Origin: an uncultured Bacteroidales bacterium
GTDB lineage: Bacteria > Bacteroidota > Bacteroidia > Bacteroidales > Paludibacteraceae
Assembly: GCA_946617165.1 (NCBI GenBank)
Contig: CAMOJP010000006.1
Span: forward strand, 1-45,053
Length of the DNA: 45,053 bases
Direction of reading: 5' to 3'
In this document: positions 1 to 7,462 of the stretch, in pieces
How positions within the stretch are numbered: the stretch's first letter is position 1
Layout: the number at the start of each line of letters is the position of its first letter
Notes under the pieces: model-generated
What the model saw: only the letters and a program-made list of their open reading frames with translations
Told to the model about the DNA's origin: nothing
Database searches by the model: none
Program-made: the position numbers and the translations under genes

Positions 1-1
1 T

Positions 2-583
2 TTTGCCAACATAGCCGCCTTGCGCAAAGTCCTCAACCGCCGTAACAGACTCATGTTCCTCTTGCCCGTACTCCTGTCCGCTATTCTGTTGGGAGCAGCT
101 GCCGCGCTTCTCTATATTTCCTGGCATGAACGCCAGTCCGAGCAGCAGCGTATTGATGAGCTGAACGCACAAATAGACGCTTATGCCGAACGGGATCTTG
201 CGCAACAGGAAATGCAGCAGCGGTTTGATGAGATGAGTGCACAGATAGACGCTTATGCAGAACAAGAACGTGCGCAATTGGAGAAGAAGAAACGGTATGA
301 AGCTATGACCGCACAGGTGGATGCATACATTAAGCAAGAGCGTGCGCATCTGCTGGAAATCGTTAATCGTTACGAAACAAATCAGATAGATATGCAAACT
401 TACTTAGCATGTCTTGAAGAGTTTAGCAACTATCTTCAATCACAAGGGCTTATCCGCGACTCGCTCGTCAACCTTTATCCGGAGAACGACCCGATGCACG
501 AGCAGTGCTGGCAACTTTGGGTGCGCAAAGAGGCGGAAATGAGCACCGAGCTGCATGCCATATTGGCATCCAAATTCCAATAA
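2..583 (+). CDS. Membrane-anchored coiled-coil protein, 5' partial
   Basis: The frame is open from base 2, so the first TTG at 20 is probably not the true start and the N-terminal part lies outside the window. Counting from that TTG, a basic stretch is followed by one strong transmembrane helix (about residues 11-34). Three tandem 24-residue repeats follow (residues 44-67, 68-91, 92-115), each built on [RK]-x-[DE]-E-[LM]-x-A-Q-[IV]-D-A-Y, very likely forming an extended helix or coiled coil. A unique helical tail of about 70 residues ends the protein. I do not recognise the family. The basic segment just before the helix is reminiscent of the end of Bacteroidota membrane-bound Ser/Thr kinases, but no catalytic motif is visible, so that is only a guess. 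Confidence 0.7.
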   Translation, partial: FANIAALRKVLNRRNRLMFLLPVLLSAILLGAAAALLYISWHERQSEQQRIDELNAQIDAYAERDLAQQEMQQRFDEMSAQIDAYAEQERAQLEKKKRYEAMTAQVDAYIKQERAHLLEIVNRYETNQIDMQTYLACLEEFSNYLQSQGLIRDSLVNLYPENDPMHEQCWQLWVRKEAEMSTELHAILASKFQ

Positions 584-685
584 ACTCCGCATGATTATGA
601 CCAAAGAAGAAAAATATCAAACGATGGTGCCGCTCCGCTTAATGATGGAGAGAGTTGCGCAGGGATGCGCAGCACGCTAAACCCC

Positions 686-717
686 AAAAGTGCAGAAAAT
701 CAACTTTCTGCACTTTT
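686..717. terminator. Bidirectional intrinsic terminator
   Basis: A perfect 13-bp stem (686-698 with 705-717) closes a 6-nt loop and ends in T-rich tracts on both strands. It lies exactly between the rightward gene ending at 583 and the leftward gene ending at 718, so it can stop both transcripts. Its AAAGTGC/GCACTTT stem core recurs in terminators near 42993 and 44895. Confidence 0.85.
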
Positions 718-1197
718 TTATTCAACGCCATGCGTTAACTCGTGATAGGAATGCAAGGAGAGGTTGTCGGACACTATCTTAAGCGCACTGACTGAAGCAA
801 AGCCCAAGGCGGCAATGAACGCCAACTCCATATCAAAGACACAGTCCTGATAATCCGACTGCATCACGAAATCACAATTCGAATAACACACCGCTTTGCG
901 CTGGGCAATAGGCCATAAACCGTCATCAAAAGGCGTGAGTTCCAACTTCGGCTCCGGATAGGTGACATTAGGATGATTAAGACGCACTTCCGTCACCTCA
1001 ACAACCGTTCCGATATCAAAATTGGCACTGCCCGCATAACCGATATTGAGCAGACACGCATCACGGGGAATCTCACTCAGAGCTTGAATGATATTAATGG
1101 CACCAACGCCCGTAACAATAATAGGCCATTGGCAATCCGGCAGGTATTTCGAGACTAAATCCCGCTCGCCTTCTTCCGCTATGCAAATATAATTCAT
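718..1197 (-). CDS. Short nucleoside phosphorylase/MTA-SAH nucleosidase-like protein
   Basis: The 159-residue protein resembles purine/uridine phosphorylase-family nucleosidases (MTA/SAH nucleosidase type), which cleave the N-glycosidic bond of adenosine derivatives. Visible landmarks are the N-terminal acidic residues (CIAEEGERD), a Gly-rich strand (GVGAIN), NIGYAGS in the substrate-pocket position, and near the C-terminus an FDMEL segment with the ribose-binding Met-Glu pair, followed by KIVSDN with the catalytic-type Asp. Family members are usually about 230 residues, so roughly 70 are missing from the middle. The start is placed at 1197 and not at an upstream in-frame codon (1224) because the promoter at 1211-1241 would start transcription near 1204, leaving an almost leaderless message. 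The exact substrate cannot be told. Confidence 0.75.
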   Translation of the reverse strand: MNYICIAEEGERDLVSKYLPDCQWPIIVTGVGAINIIQALSEIPRDACLLNIGYAGSANFDIGTVVEVTEVRLNHPNVTYPEPKLELTPFDDGLWPIAQRKAVCYSNCDFVMQSDYQDCVFDMELAFIAALGFASVSALKIVSDNLSLHSYHELTHGVE

Positions 1198-1210
1198 AGT
1201 TTTTTTGGCG

Positions 1211-1241
1211 CAAAAATACAACAAAATTTGGATATATCAAA
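1211..1241 (-). promoter_or_regulatory. Bacteroidota promoter for the nucleosidase gene
   Basis: On the minus strand TTTG (1241-1238) and TATTTTTG (1218-1211) are separated by 19 bp, matching the Bacteroidota -33/-7 consensus. It overlaps the divergent promoter at 1227-1258, so the two are probably mutually exclusive on one DNA molecule. Confidence 0.75.
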
Positions 1242-1258
1242 ATAAAGTACTAATTTTG
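1227..1258 (+). promoter_or_regulatory. Bacteroidota promoter for the miaA run
   Basis: TTTG at 1227-1230 and TAATTTTG at 1251-1258 are spaced by exactly 20 bp. Transcription should start near 1265, about 20 nt before the ATG at 1287. It serves the PRiA4_ORF3-like gene and probably all tightly packed genes through 6947. Confidence 0.8.
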
Positions 1259-1286
1259 CGGCAAAATTCAGTAAAAAAACAGTACT

Positions 1287-1841
1287 ATGATTTATCAAAT
1301 TGCATTTTCATGTGAAGAAGGCGAGAATTTCCGTCGCGTTTTTGAGGCGGATAGCGAAGCCACGTTTTTAGACCTGCATAAAGCGATATTGGACTCTGTG
1401 AAATATCCGGATGACCAAATGACATCTTTCTTTATGTGTAATGACCGGTGGGAGAAAGAGCAAGAGGTGACGCTGGTACCTATGGACGCCAATTTCGAGT
1501 ACGATAACATGGTGATGGAGGAGACCCGACTGAGTGAGTTGCTCAAGGAACAAGGCCAACGGCTCATCTATATCTTCGACCCTATGTTCGAACGCTATTT
1601 CTTCGGCTCGCTCAAAGCAATCCTGCCCGGAACAATGGAAGGCGTACGCTGCGTGGAGAGCAAAGGAAAAGCTCCCCAACAACTGCACGTAGAAGACGCA
1701 TCGGACGGGCTCGTCGGCAAAAACGGCAAGGCCGATTGGGAAAATGACGAGAACTTCTACGGCGATAGCGAGTACGACGAAGGCGAGATTGATATGGAGG
1801 GATTCCAAGACTTGTCTTTTGATGACGGAAGTATGTTCTAA
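1287..1841 (+). CDS. PRiA4_ORF3-like protein (IS1096 passenger TnpR-like family)
   Basis: The 184-residue protein has the look of the plasmid pRiA4b ORF-3-like family (PF07929): an N-terminal strand, the segment TFLDLHKAILDSVKYPDDQM, an aromatic-rich FFMCNDRW stretch, and later IYIFDPMFERYFFGSL. The last 50 residues are strongly acidic and low in complexity. The biochemical role of the family is unknown. Despite the database name there is no transposase or inverted repeat nearby, and in Bacteroidota such genes commonly sit as ordinary chromosomal genes beside miaA. Its TAA stop shares its last base with the miaA ATG (TAATG), indicating translational coupling. Confidence 0.75.
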   Translation: MIYQIAFSCEEGENFRRVFEADSEATFLDLHKAILDSVKYPDDQMTSFFMCNDRWEKEQEVTLVPMDANFEYDNMVMEETRLSELLKEQGQRLIYIFDPMFERYFFGSLKAILPGTMEGVRCVESKGKAPQQLHVEDASDGLVGKNGKADWENDENFYGDSEYDEGEIDMEGFQDLSFDDGSMF

Positions 1842-2749
1842 TGCCTAAACTGCTGGTCATAACAGGCCCTACAGGCGTGGGAAAAACGGAGTTGACGCTC
1901 CGTCTGGCGGAGAGCCTGCACTGCGATATCGTTAATGCCGATTCACGGCAGATATACAGGGAAATACCTATCGGTACCGCAGCACCGACAGCAGAGGAAC
2001 AGCTAAAAGTAAAACATTGGTTTGTAGGCGTAAAATCCGTGCACGAGAATTATTCGGCGGGAGACTACGAACGCGATTGTCTGAAGGTTCTCAAACAACT
2101 GAATTACCGCGCCATCCTTTCCGGCGGAAGTATGATGTATATCGATGCGGTCTGCAACGGCTTGGACGATATCCCTAAAGTGGAAGAAACACTTCGGAAC
2201 CAAGTGCGCGAAGAATACCGGACCAACGGCTTGGCGTGGCTGCAGAACGAGGTACAGCGCTTAGACCCCGATTATTGGGAGGTCGTGGACAGACAGAACC
2301 CGCAACGGCTGATACACTGCGTAGAACTGTCGCTCAGTACAGGCAAACCCTATTCATCGTTCCGCAAACGGGCTGTCTCACCACGTGAGTTCGATGTACT
2401 GAAAGTGGCGTTGCAACGCCCAAGAGAAGAGCTGTACGAACGGATTAACGAGCGCGTGGACAAGATGATAGAGAGCGGATTGGAGCAGGAAGCACGTGCA
2501 CTCTATGAACTGCGACACCTGAACAGCATGCAGACCGTCGGCTATCGTGAGATGTTCGCTTATTTTGACGGAACCATATCCAAAGAGGAGGCTATAAGAC
2601 TGATAAAACAAAATTCGCGCCATTACGCCAAAAGGCAAATGACATGGTTCGGCGCTGATAAAACAATACACTGGTTAGATGCCAAACTAAATTATGAGAA
2701 ACAAATGGATATTATTACTGATTGGCTGCGCGCTGATAGCGTGCGATAA
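1841..2749 (+). CDS. miaA: tRNA dimethylallyltransferase
   Basis: MiaA transfers the dimethylallyl group from DMAPP to N6 of A37 in tRNAs that read codons starting with U. The 302-residue length is normal. The P-loop GPTGVGKT lies at residues 9-16, followed by the family signature DSRQIYREIPIGTAAPT. The middle carries the DPDYWEVVDRQNPQRLIHCVEL segment typical of the tRNA-binding insert, and the C-terminal part has the expected TVGYREMFAYFDG and QNSRHYAKRQMTWF blocks. The ATG overlaps the preceding stop by one base. Its last 56 bases also encode the signal peptide of the next gene in another frame. Confidence 0.97.
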   Translation: MPKLLVITGPTGVGKTELTLRLAESLHCDIVNADSRQIYREIPIGTAAPTAEEQLKVKHWFVGVKSVHENYSAGDYERDCLKVLKQLNYRAILSGGSMMYIDAVCNGLDDIPKVEETLRNQVREEYRTNGLAWLQNEVQRLDPDYWEVVDRQNPQRLIHCVELSLSTGKPYSSFRKRAVSPREFDVLKVALQRPREELYERINERVDKMIESGLEQEARALYELRHLNSMQTVGYREMFAYFDGTISKEEAIRLIKQNSRHYAKRQMTWFGADKTIHWLDAKLNYEKQMDIITDWLRADSVR

Positions 2750-3746
2750 AAGAACAATCAATTTCTCTTACTCTCCTACTCAACCCAAAGCCGGAGAAAC
2801 AATACAATTTACCAACCTGAGCACTGCCGGCGAAGAGTGGGAGTGGGCTTTTGGTGACGCCTCCACCTCTACAGGTAAAAATCCTACCAAGATTTACAAG
2901 CAAGCCGGAACCTATAACGTTACACTCAAAGTGGACGATAAAGCAAGATATACGGTGACGAAATCAATCACTATCTACGATACAATCCCCAATTTCGAGT
3001 GCTCAATAAAAGATGCCGCCACTTCCGGAATCCCTGTCTTTGAAAACGTGACTTTTAAGGCGCTGGTCTATAATCCCTATAACTACGTGGTTAGTTACGA
3101 GTGGTCCGTTGAGGGAACAGACGCATATAAAATACTGTCCGAAACGAATACCGGCGAGGAACTGAAAATATATTTCTCGAAGGCGGTCAATTGGGCTTCC
3201 GTATGGCTCAAAGTGACGCTTAACGGCGAAGTGCACGAGGTAGAAAACAGTTTTAAGATTCAGGACGTAAAAACCAACTCCGTGATGATGATGACCGCAG
3301 ATTCAACATATTGGGCACAGCGCGTGTTCGGTGAACGTGCGGAAGAACAGAAACCGCTTACTGATGCATCACTCATCGCCCAACTCAAGACGGCGCAAGA
3401 TACAATGCAGTACTATAACGGACACACCTTTACCTTAACGGAACTCAAATCTGTCAAACCCGACCTGAAAGGCTTTGTGATTGCTGCCCGGAAAATATAT
3501 TTCCGTACGGACAAGGGCATATTCATCGCCAATATCGATGGTAGCTTTGAGGAATTGATTTGGACAGGAACAGTATTTACCCAGTGTGCCGACGTGGTCA
3601 ACAACCGCCTGTACTGGTCCGTAAAAGACAGCGTACTTTATATGCCGCTTATTGGCTCGGAAAATAACAAGTTTACCACTGCTCCCTCGCTGTTGAACAA
3701 AACGGACAGTGTAATGAAATTAATGATTGATACCAATAAAAAATGA
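2694..3746 (+). CDS. PKD-domain lipoprotein
   Basis: A 350-residue exported lipoprotein: basic N-terminus, hydrophobic core, and the lipobox LIAC with Cys at residue 17. A PKD-type beta-sandwich follows (about residues 22-100), recognised by FSYSPTQPKAGETIQFTNLS, WAFGDAS and the AGTYNVTLKV strand. A second Ig-like region spans about 100-195. The C-terminal third contains strands such as ARKIYFRTDKGIFIANIDGS and NRLYWSVKDSVLYMPLIG that look like beta-propeller blades. The start is chosen because it gives a complete lipoprotein signal, although it lies 56 bases inside miaA. The stop overlaps the next ATG (ATGA). The function is unknown; binding of extracellular carbohydrate or protein is plausible for PKD proteins. 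Confidence 0.8.
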   Translation: MRNKWILLLIGCALIACDKRTINFSYSPTQPKAGETIQFTNLSTAGEEWEWAFGDASTSTGKNPTKIYKQAGTYNVTLKVDDKARYTVTKSITIYDTIPNFECSIKDAATSGIPVFENVTFKALVYNPYNYVVSYEWSVEGTDAYKILSETNTGEELKIYFSKAVNWASVWLKVTLNGEVHEVENSFKIQDVKTNSVMMMTADSTYWAQRVFGERAEEQKPLTDASLIAQLKTAQDTMQYYNGHTFTLTELKSVKPDLKGFVIAARKIYFRTDKGIFIANIDGSFEELIWTGTVFTQCADVVNNRLYWSVKDSVLYMPLIGSENNKFTTAPSLLNKTDSVMKLMIDTNKK

Positions 3747-5197
3747 AGAATTTAGAACCGAAACAAGTCTTTGAAATCTTTGAGGAGATAACACGTGTTC
3801 CACGACCGTCAAAACACGAAGAGAAAATCAGCCAATGGTTGGTTGATTTCGCTCAGAAACATGGTGTTGAATGTGTGCGTGATGAGGCCATGAATGTCAT
3901 TATGCGCGTACCGGCTACTTCCGGCTACGAGCAGAAAGAAGGCGTAATCCTGCAGGCGCATATGGATATGGTCTGCGAGAAGAACGGCGACGTGAAACAT
4001 GATTTTATGACGGACCCGATTGAGACATGGGTTGATGGCGACTGGCTCAAAGCCCGTGGCACTACATTAGGCGGTGATGACGGTATAGGAATGGCTATGT
4101 GCCTGGCGGCTATCACGGATAAGTCTCTGCAACACCCCGCCATAGAATGCCTCTTTACGGTGGACGAAGAAACAGGACTTACCGGTGCCTTCAAACTGAA
4201 GGACGGATACCTAAAGGGAAAAAGACTCATCAATCTGGACTCCGAAGATGACGGACAAATCTTCATAGGATGTGCCGGAGGTATCGATACGCTCGCGAAG
4301 ATGCATTATAAGTCTGTCGGCTTGCCGGAGGGAAAATGGTTCGCCGCACACGTCTGCGTTAACGGACTGATGGGAGGACACTCCGGAGATGATATCAATA
4401 AAGGCAGAGCTAATGCCAATAAAATAATTGTAGAGTTCATCCGCCAACTCTATAACGAAACGGATTTATATATCGCTGCCATCGAGGGAGGAAACCTCCG
4501 CAATGCAATAGCCCGCGAGGCAGAAGCGCTCATTGTGGTGCCGTTTGCTTTCAAAGAACAACTGCGGGTGGCATTTAATCATTATTACGCTCAAGTGGAA
4601 GAACGCTTCGCCGCGGTGGAGAAAGATTTGCATATGGAATTGGAGTCCGAAAGTGTTCCGGTTGCTGTTATCGAGCCGGAAAAAGCACATGTGTTGGTGG
4701 AGGCCCTTTGGGAGTGCCCGCACGGAATGATAGCTATGTCAGCGGATATGCCGGGCTTGGTGGAGACAAGTACCAATCTTGCCTCCGTAAAGATGCGCGA
4801 GGATGAAAAAGGACAGTATATAGAGATCAATACCAGTCAGCGCTCCTCCGTGGAAACAGAGAAACATAAGATTAAAGATGCCGTAGAAGCAGCCTTGAGT
4901 AAAGCTTGTGACGAAGTGACACACGGCGACGGCTATCCCGGGTGGAAACCCAATGTTAACTCCCAGTTGATGGAGGTGACGCGGGAAGCCTTTAAACGGC
5001 TCTTTAACGCAGAACCCCAAGTGCTGGCTATTCACGCCGGATTGGAATGCGGATTGTTCTTGGAGAAATATCCATACTTGGATATGGTGTCTATCGGCCC
5101 GCAAATGTACGGCGTTCACTCGCCGCAAGAGCGACTGAGTATCTCTTCTACGCAACGTTGTTGGGCTTGGCTTTGCGAGGTATTGAGGAACTTATAA
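3743..5197 (+). CDS. pepD: Xaa-His dipeptidase (aminoacyl-histidine dipeptidase), M20 family
   Basis: PepD hydrolyses Xaa-His dipeptides such as carnosine using two metal ions. The 484-residue length is normal. The first metal-binding block HMDMV has His73 and Asp75, the second is TTLGGDDGIG (residues 108-116), and the catalytic Glu pair sits in FTVDEETGLTGAF (Glu142, Glu143). The inserted lid domain occupies roughly residues 190-390. The C-terminal HAGLECG and the final VHSPQERLSI segment complete the M20C pattern. No signal peptide is present, so it should be cytosolic. It begins in an ATGA overlap with the upstream lipoprotein gene and ends in a TAATG overlap with aroA. Confidence 0.93.
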   Translation: MKNLEPKQVFEIFEEITRVPRPSKHEEKISQWLVDFAQKHGVECVRDEAMNVIMRVPATSGYEQKEGVILQAHMDMVCEKNGDVKHDFMTDPIETWVDGDWLKARGTTLGGDDGIGMAMCLAAITDKSLQHPAIECLFTVDEETGLTGAFKLKDGYLKGKRLINLDSEDDGQIFIGCAGGIDTLAKMHYKSVGLPEGKWFAAHVCVNGLMGGHSGDDINKGRANANKIIVEFIRQLYNETDLYIAAIEGGNLRNAIAREAEALIVVPFAFKEQLRVAFNHYYAQVEERFAAVEKDLHMELESESVPVAVIEPEKAHVLVEALWECPHGMIAMSADMPGLVETSTNLASVKMREDEKGQYIEINTSQRSSVETEKHKIKDAVEAALSKACDEVTHGDGYPGWKPNVNSQLMEVTREAFKRLFNAEPQVLAIHAGLECGLFLEKYPYLDMVSIGPQMYGVHSPQERLSISSTQRCWAWLCEVLRNL

Positions 5198-6222
5198 TGA
5201 CACACATCCAATTACCTATATCGAAGAGTATTGCCAACAGAGTGCTACTCTTACAAGCCTTGAGCGGAACACCGCTGATGGATGTTTCCGACCCGGCTGT
5301 ACCGGACGATGTCAGACTGATGCACGATGCGTTGGAGGCTATTGCCAATGGAGCCGACGAAATAAACGTAGAGAACTGTGGAACGGCGATGCGTTTTCTG
5401 ACTGCCTATTGCGCACAACTGCAGGGTAGAAAGGTGTTAATCAATTGCAGTGACCGAATGAAGAAACGCCCTATCGCCCAATTGGTGAACGCCCTTATTA
5501 CTTGCGGTGCGGATATCTGGTACGAGAACGAAGTCGGCTTCCCGCCCTTGCGTGTTCACGGCAAACACCTGTCGGCACCTGTCGCTGTACAAACAGGACA
5601 GCCGCTTACGATTCCTATTCCGGAGTCATCACAATATGTTTCTGCGCTTATCCTTATCGGTATCAATGCCGATGCCAATCAGTCCTCTCCTTATATTAAA
5701 ATGACGCGCGCTATCTGCGATATGTGGAAAAATGGACAGTATTCGATTGAGGAAAAAGACTGGAGCGCGGCATCGTTTTGGTACGAGTATGTGGCGCTGC
5801 ACGGCGGCAAACTTCATTTGGACGGCCTGACTGATTCAACCCTGCAAGGAGACCGCGTGTTAGCCGAGTGGTTTAAACGATTGGGCGTTTACACTACCTT
5901 TGAAGCCGACGGGGTAACGATAGAGAAAAAGCGTCGGGCAATTCATTTACCCTATATCATCAATTTCGCCAACAACCCCGATCTGTATCCCGTGATGGCG
6001 ATTACATGCAGACAATTGCACGTCCCTCTGCTTGCACACGGAACAACCTCACAACGCATCAAAGAGAGTGACCGTATAGAGTCTGTCAAAACCAAACGGA
6101 CGCAAGGTGACCACCGAATGGCGATGTCGCTCCTTGCTGCAGATTTACCCTGTGATGATGTGGAGTGCGTACGTAAGTCGTACCCGGGATTCTATGAGCA
6201 GTTATGTCAATTACGCCGATAA
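5197..6222 (+). CDS. aroA: Compact 3-phosphoshikimate 1-carboxyvinyltransferase (EPSP synthase)
   Basis: EPSP synthase joins shikimate-3-phosphate and PEP in the sixth step of chorismate synthesis. Active-site blocks are present in order: SKSIANR (Lys10, Arg15), ENCGTAMRFLTA (59-70), the DRMKKRPI arginine region, ESSQYVSALI (143-152), DWSAASFWYE (188-197), the NNPDLYPVM Asp, IKESDRIESV (288-297) and DHRMAM (305-310). At 341 residues it is far shorter than the usual 410-430. Two in-frame losses are visible: between the SSQ block and the DWSAAS block, and between ESDRIESV and DHRMAM, where homologues carry about 30-40 more residues. The ATG at 5197 is chosen because it begins just before the first conserved strand and is coupled to pepD; an earlier in-frame codon at 5047 lies inside pepD. 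Confidence 0.9.
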   Translation: MTHIQLPISKSIANRVLLLQALSGTPLMDVSDPAVPDDVRLMHDALEAIANGADEINVENCGTAMRFLTAYCAQLQGRKVLINCSDRMKKRPIAQLVNALITCGADIWYENEVGFPPLRVHGKHLSAPVAVQTGQPLTIPIPESSQYVSALILIGINADANQSSPYIKMTRAICDMWKNGQYSIEEKDWSAASFWYEYVALHGGKLHLDGLTDSTLQGDRVLAEWFKRLGVYTTFEADGVTIEKKRRAIHLPYIINFANNPDLYPVMAITCRQLHVPLLAHGTTSQRIKESDRIESVKTKRTQGDHRMAMSLLAADLPCDDVECVRKSYPGFYEQLCQLRR

Positions 6223-6947
6223 TACCCCAACGAGGCATTAATGATGAGGGGAAAGGCAAAAAGTTTGCGCTTCATAAACTTATCTCTGCCGCCGGAACGG
6301 ATTATGTCTGGTTGCAGGACGATGATGTTATTGTCCCTCATCGTGCGCCTGAAACACAAGCGGACTTGCTTATCCTTCATCTGAAGATGGAAGCGGGTGA
6401 CTCGTCCTTGTTAGAGCGTTTGCAGAAGGCGGAATACGCTGCTATCCAGCAAATCTCTATTCAAACGGCTCAGCAAGGGAAACCTGTAATGTGCAGCGGT
6501 GCCAACTTAATCGTGCGTCGTGACCGGTGGCTGGAGAGTTGGCCCGATTTGCACCCGGAAATCCCAAGCGGCGATGACATGTTCCTTTTGGAATCCTTCA
6601 AACGGCGGGGACTGAAAATAGAAACCTTGGACGACGACCGTTATACCGCTGTCGTACATCCGCACAAATCCTGGCAGTCGTTCTTCAAACAACGGATGCG
6701 CTGGGCAGGTAAAGCTCCGCATTATACCGATAGAGATATCGTGCGTTACGGCGCGCTTGTGCTTGGACTCAATATCCTGCAAATCCTATGTCCGCTGATT
6801 ATTGTCGTAAAGTTCCCCTACGAGTATTCGTTAATCAAAAAGAGAGACGCGTCCGTCTCTCTCGTTGATGCATTTATATTGGAACTCTTGTACCCGTTTT
6901 ATATGCTTATATGCATTATCGGCGGGCTGTTCCGGCGCGCTTGGTGA
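6204..6947 (+). CDS. Family 2 glycosyltransferase lacking the usual N-terminal strand
   Basis: A 247-residue GT2-type enzyme. It opens directly at the conserved Gly/Lys-rich segment before the metal site (EGKGKKFALHKLISAAGTDY), followed by the DxD equivalent QDDDV (Asp39-41), the PSGDDMFLL acceptor/base block (Asp124-125) and QRMRW (163-167), the (Q/R)xxRW hallmark of processive-type GT2 proteins. Two hydrophobic segments (about 184-203 and 220-242) anchor the C-terminus in the inner membrane. Homologues usually carry about 60-100 more N-terminal residues with the nucleotide-binding strand. Here an in-frame stop at 6195-6197 just upstream excludes a longer form. It overlaps aroA by 19 bases. 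The sugar and acceptor are unknown. Confidence 0.8.
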   Translation: MSITPIIPQRGINDEGKGKKFALHKLISAAGTDYVWLQDDDVIVPHRAPETQADLLILHLKMEAGDSSLLERLQKAEYAAIQQISIQTAQQGKPVMCSGANLIVRRDRWLESWPDLHPEIPSGDDMFLLESFKRRGLKIETLDDDRYTAVVHPHKSWQSFFKQRMRWAGKAPHYTDRDIVRYGALVLGLNILQILCPLIIVVKFPYEYSLIKKRDASVSLVDAFILELLYPFYMLICIIGGLFRRAW

Positions 6948-7277
6948 TTACTCGGCTGCGGCTTCTTCATTGAAGTCTGCTGCAGGTGCAAGCGATTCAG
7001 CCGCTTCTTGAACTTGTTCGGTGATAGCACTACCATCATCTTGAGCTGCGCCCTGTCCGGAGTGAACTCCTACGGCAAGGATACTCAATACAACGATAAT
7101 TGCAGCTAATGACCAACTTGCTTTCTCAAGAAAATCAGCGGTACGGGGAGCACCCATTACCTGGTTGCCGCTCGCAAAACCGGCTGCCAATCCACCACCT
7201 TTACTGTTCTGTACCAACACAAGAAGTATCAGCAGAATAGCAGCGATGACAATTAAAATAGTAAATAAAATGTACAT
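6948..7277 (-). CDS. secG: Protein translocase subunit SecG
   Basis: SecG is the small auxiliary subunit of the SecYEG channel. The 109-residue protein shows the family layout: a first membrane helix (about 2-22) followed by VLVQNSKGGGLAAGFASGNQVMGAPRT, where SKGGGL and the small-residue stretch are diagnostic, then a second helix (about 52-72) and an acidic Ala/Glu-rich tail. The start at 7277 is chosen by family; the frame is open to 7328, but those 17 residues are polar and unrelated. Its stop codon directly abuts the stop of the convergent glycosyltransferase gene with no base between. Confidence 0.95.
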   Translation of the reverse strand: MYILFTILIVIAAILLILLVLVQNSKGGGLAAGFASGNQVMGAPRTADFLEKASWSLAAIIVVLSILAVGVHSGQGAAQDDGSAITEQVQEAAESLAPAADFNEEAAAE

Positions 7278-7352
7278 AATATTTTTGTTTGTTTGATAAT
7301 TATTTTCCTCCCAATCGTATCTCGGCAAATTGTCTTAACGACAAAAAGCGTG

Positions 7353-7384
7353 CAAAATTACTACAAATATTTGATATGCGCAAA
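7353..7384 (-). promoter_or_regulatory. Bacteroidota promoter for secG
   Basis: On the minus strand TTTG (7384-7381) and TAATTTTG (7360-7353) are 20 bp apart. The predicted start near 7346 gives a leader of about 70 nt to the secG ATG at 7277. Confidence 0.75.
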
Positions 7385-7408
7385 TTTTTTACACATTTTC
7401 TTACTTTT

Positions 7409-7440
7409 CTTGCACATGTCGAAAAAATATTGTACCTTTG
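7409..7440 (+). promoter_or_regulatory. Bacteroidota promoter for the metallophosphoesterase-uvrD pair
   Basis: CTTG (7409-7412, one mismatch to TTTG) and TACCTTTG (7433-7440) with a 20-bp spacer. Transcription should start near 7447, 16 nt before the ATG at 7463. This also rules out the upstream in-frame start at 7289. Confidence 0.75.
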
Positions 7441-7462
7441 CAGCCGCAAAAGTTTATCCTGT

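Noticed and set aside
591..680. A 29-codon ORF between the first gene and the terminator
   Set aside because: It begins 8 bases after the upstream stop and could be translated, but it is too short and featureless to support as a gene.
1287..1841. Possible IS1096-type mobile element
   Set aside because: The family name suggests a transposon passenger, but there is no transposase, inverted repeat or target duplication, and the gene is coupled to miaA.
5047..5196. N-terminal extension of AroA into pepD
   Set aside because: The extra 50 residues would lie wholly within pepD in another frame and do not resemble AroA. The ATG at 5197 is coupled to the pepD stop and starts just before the first conserved strand.
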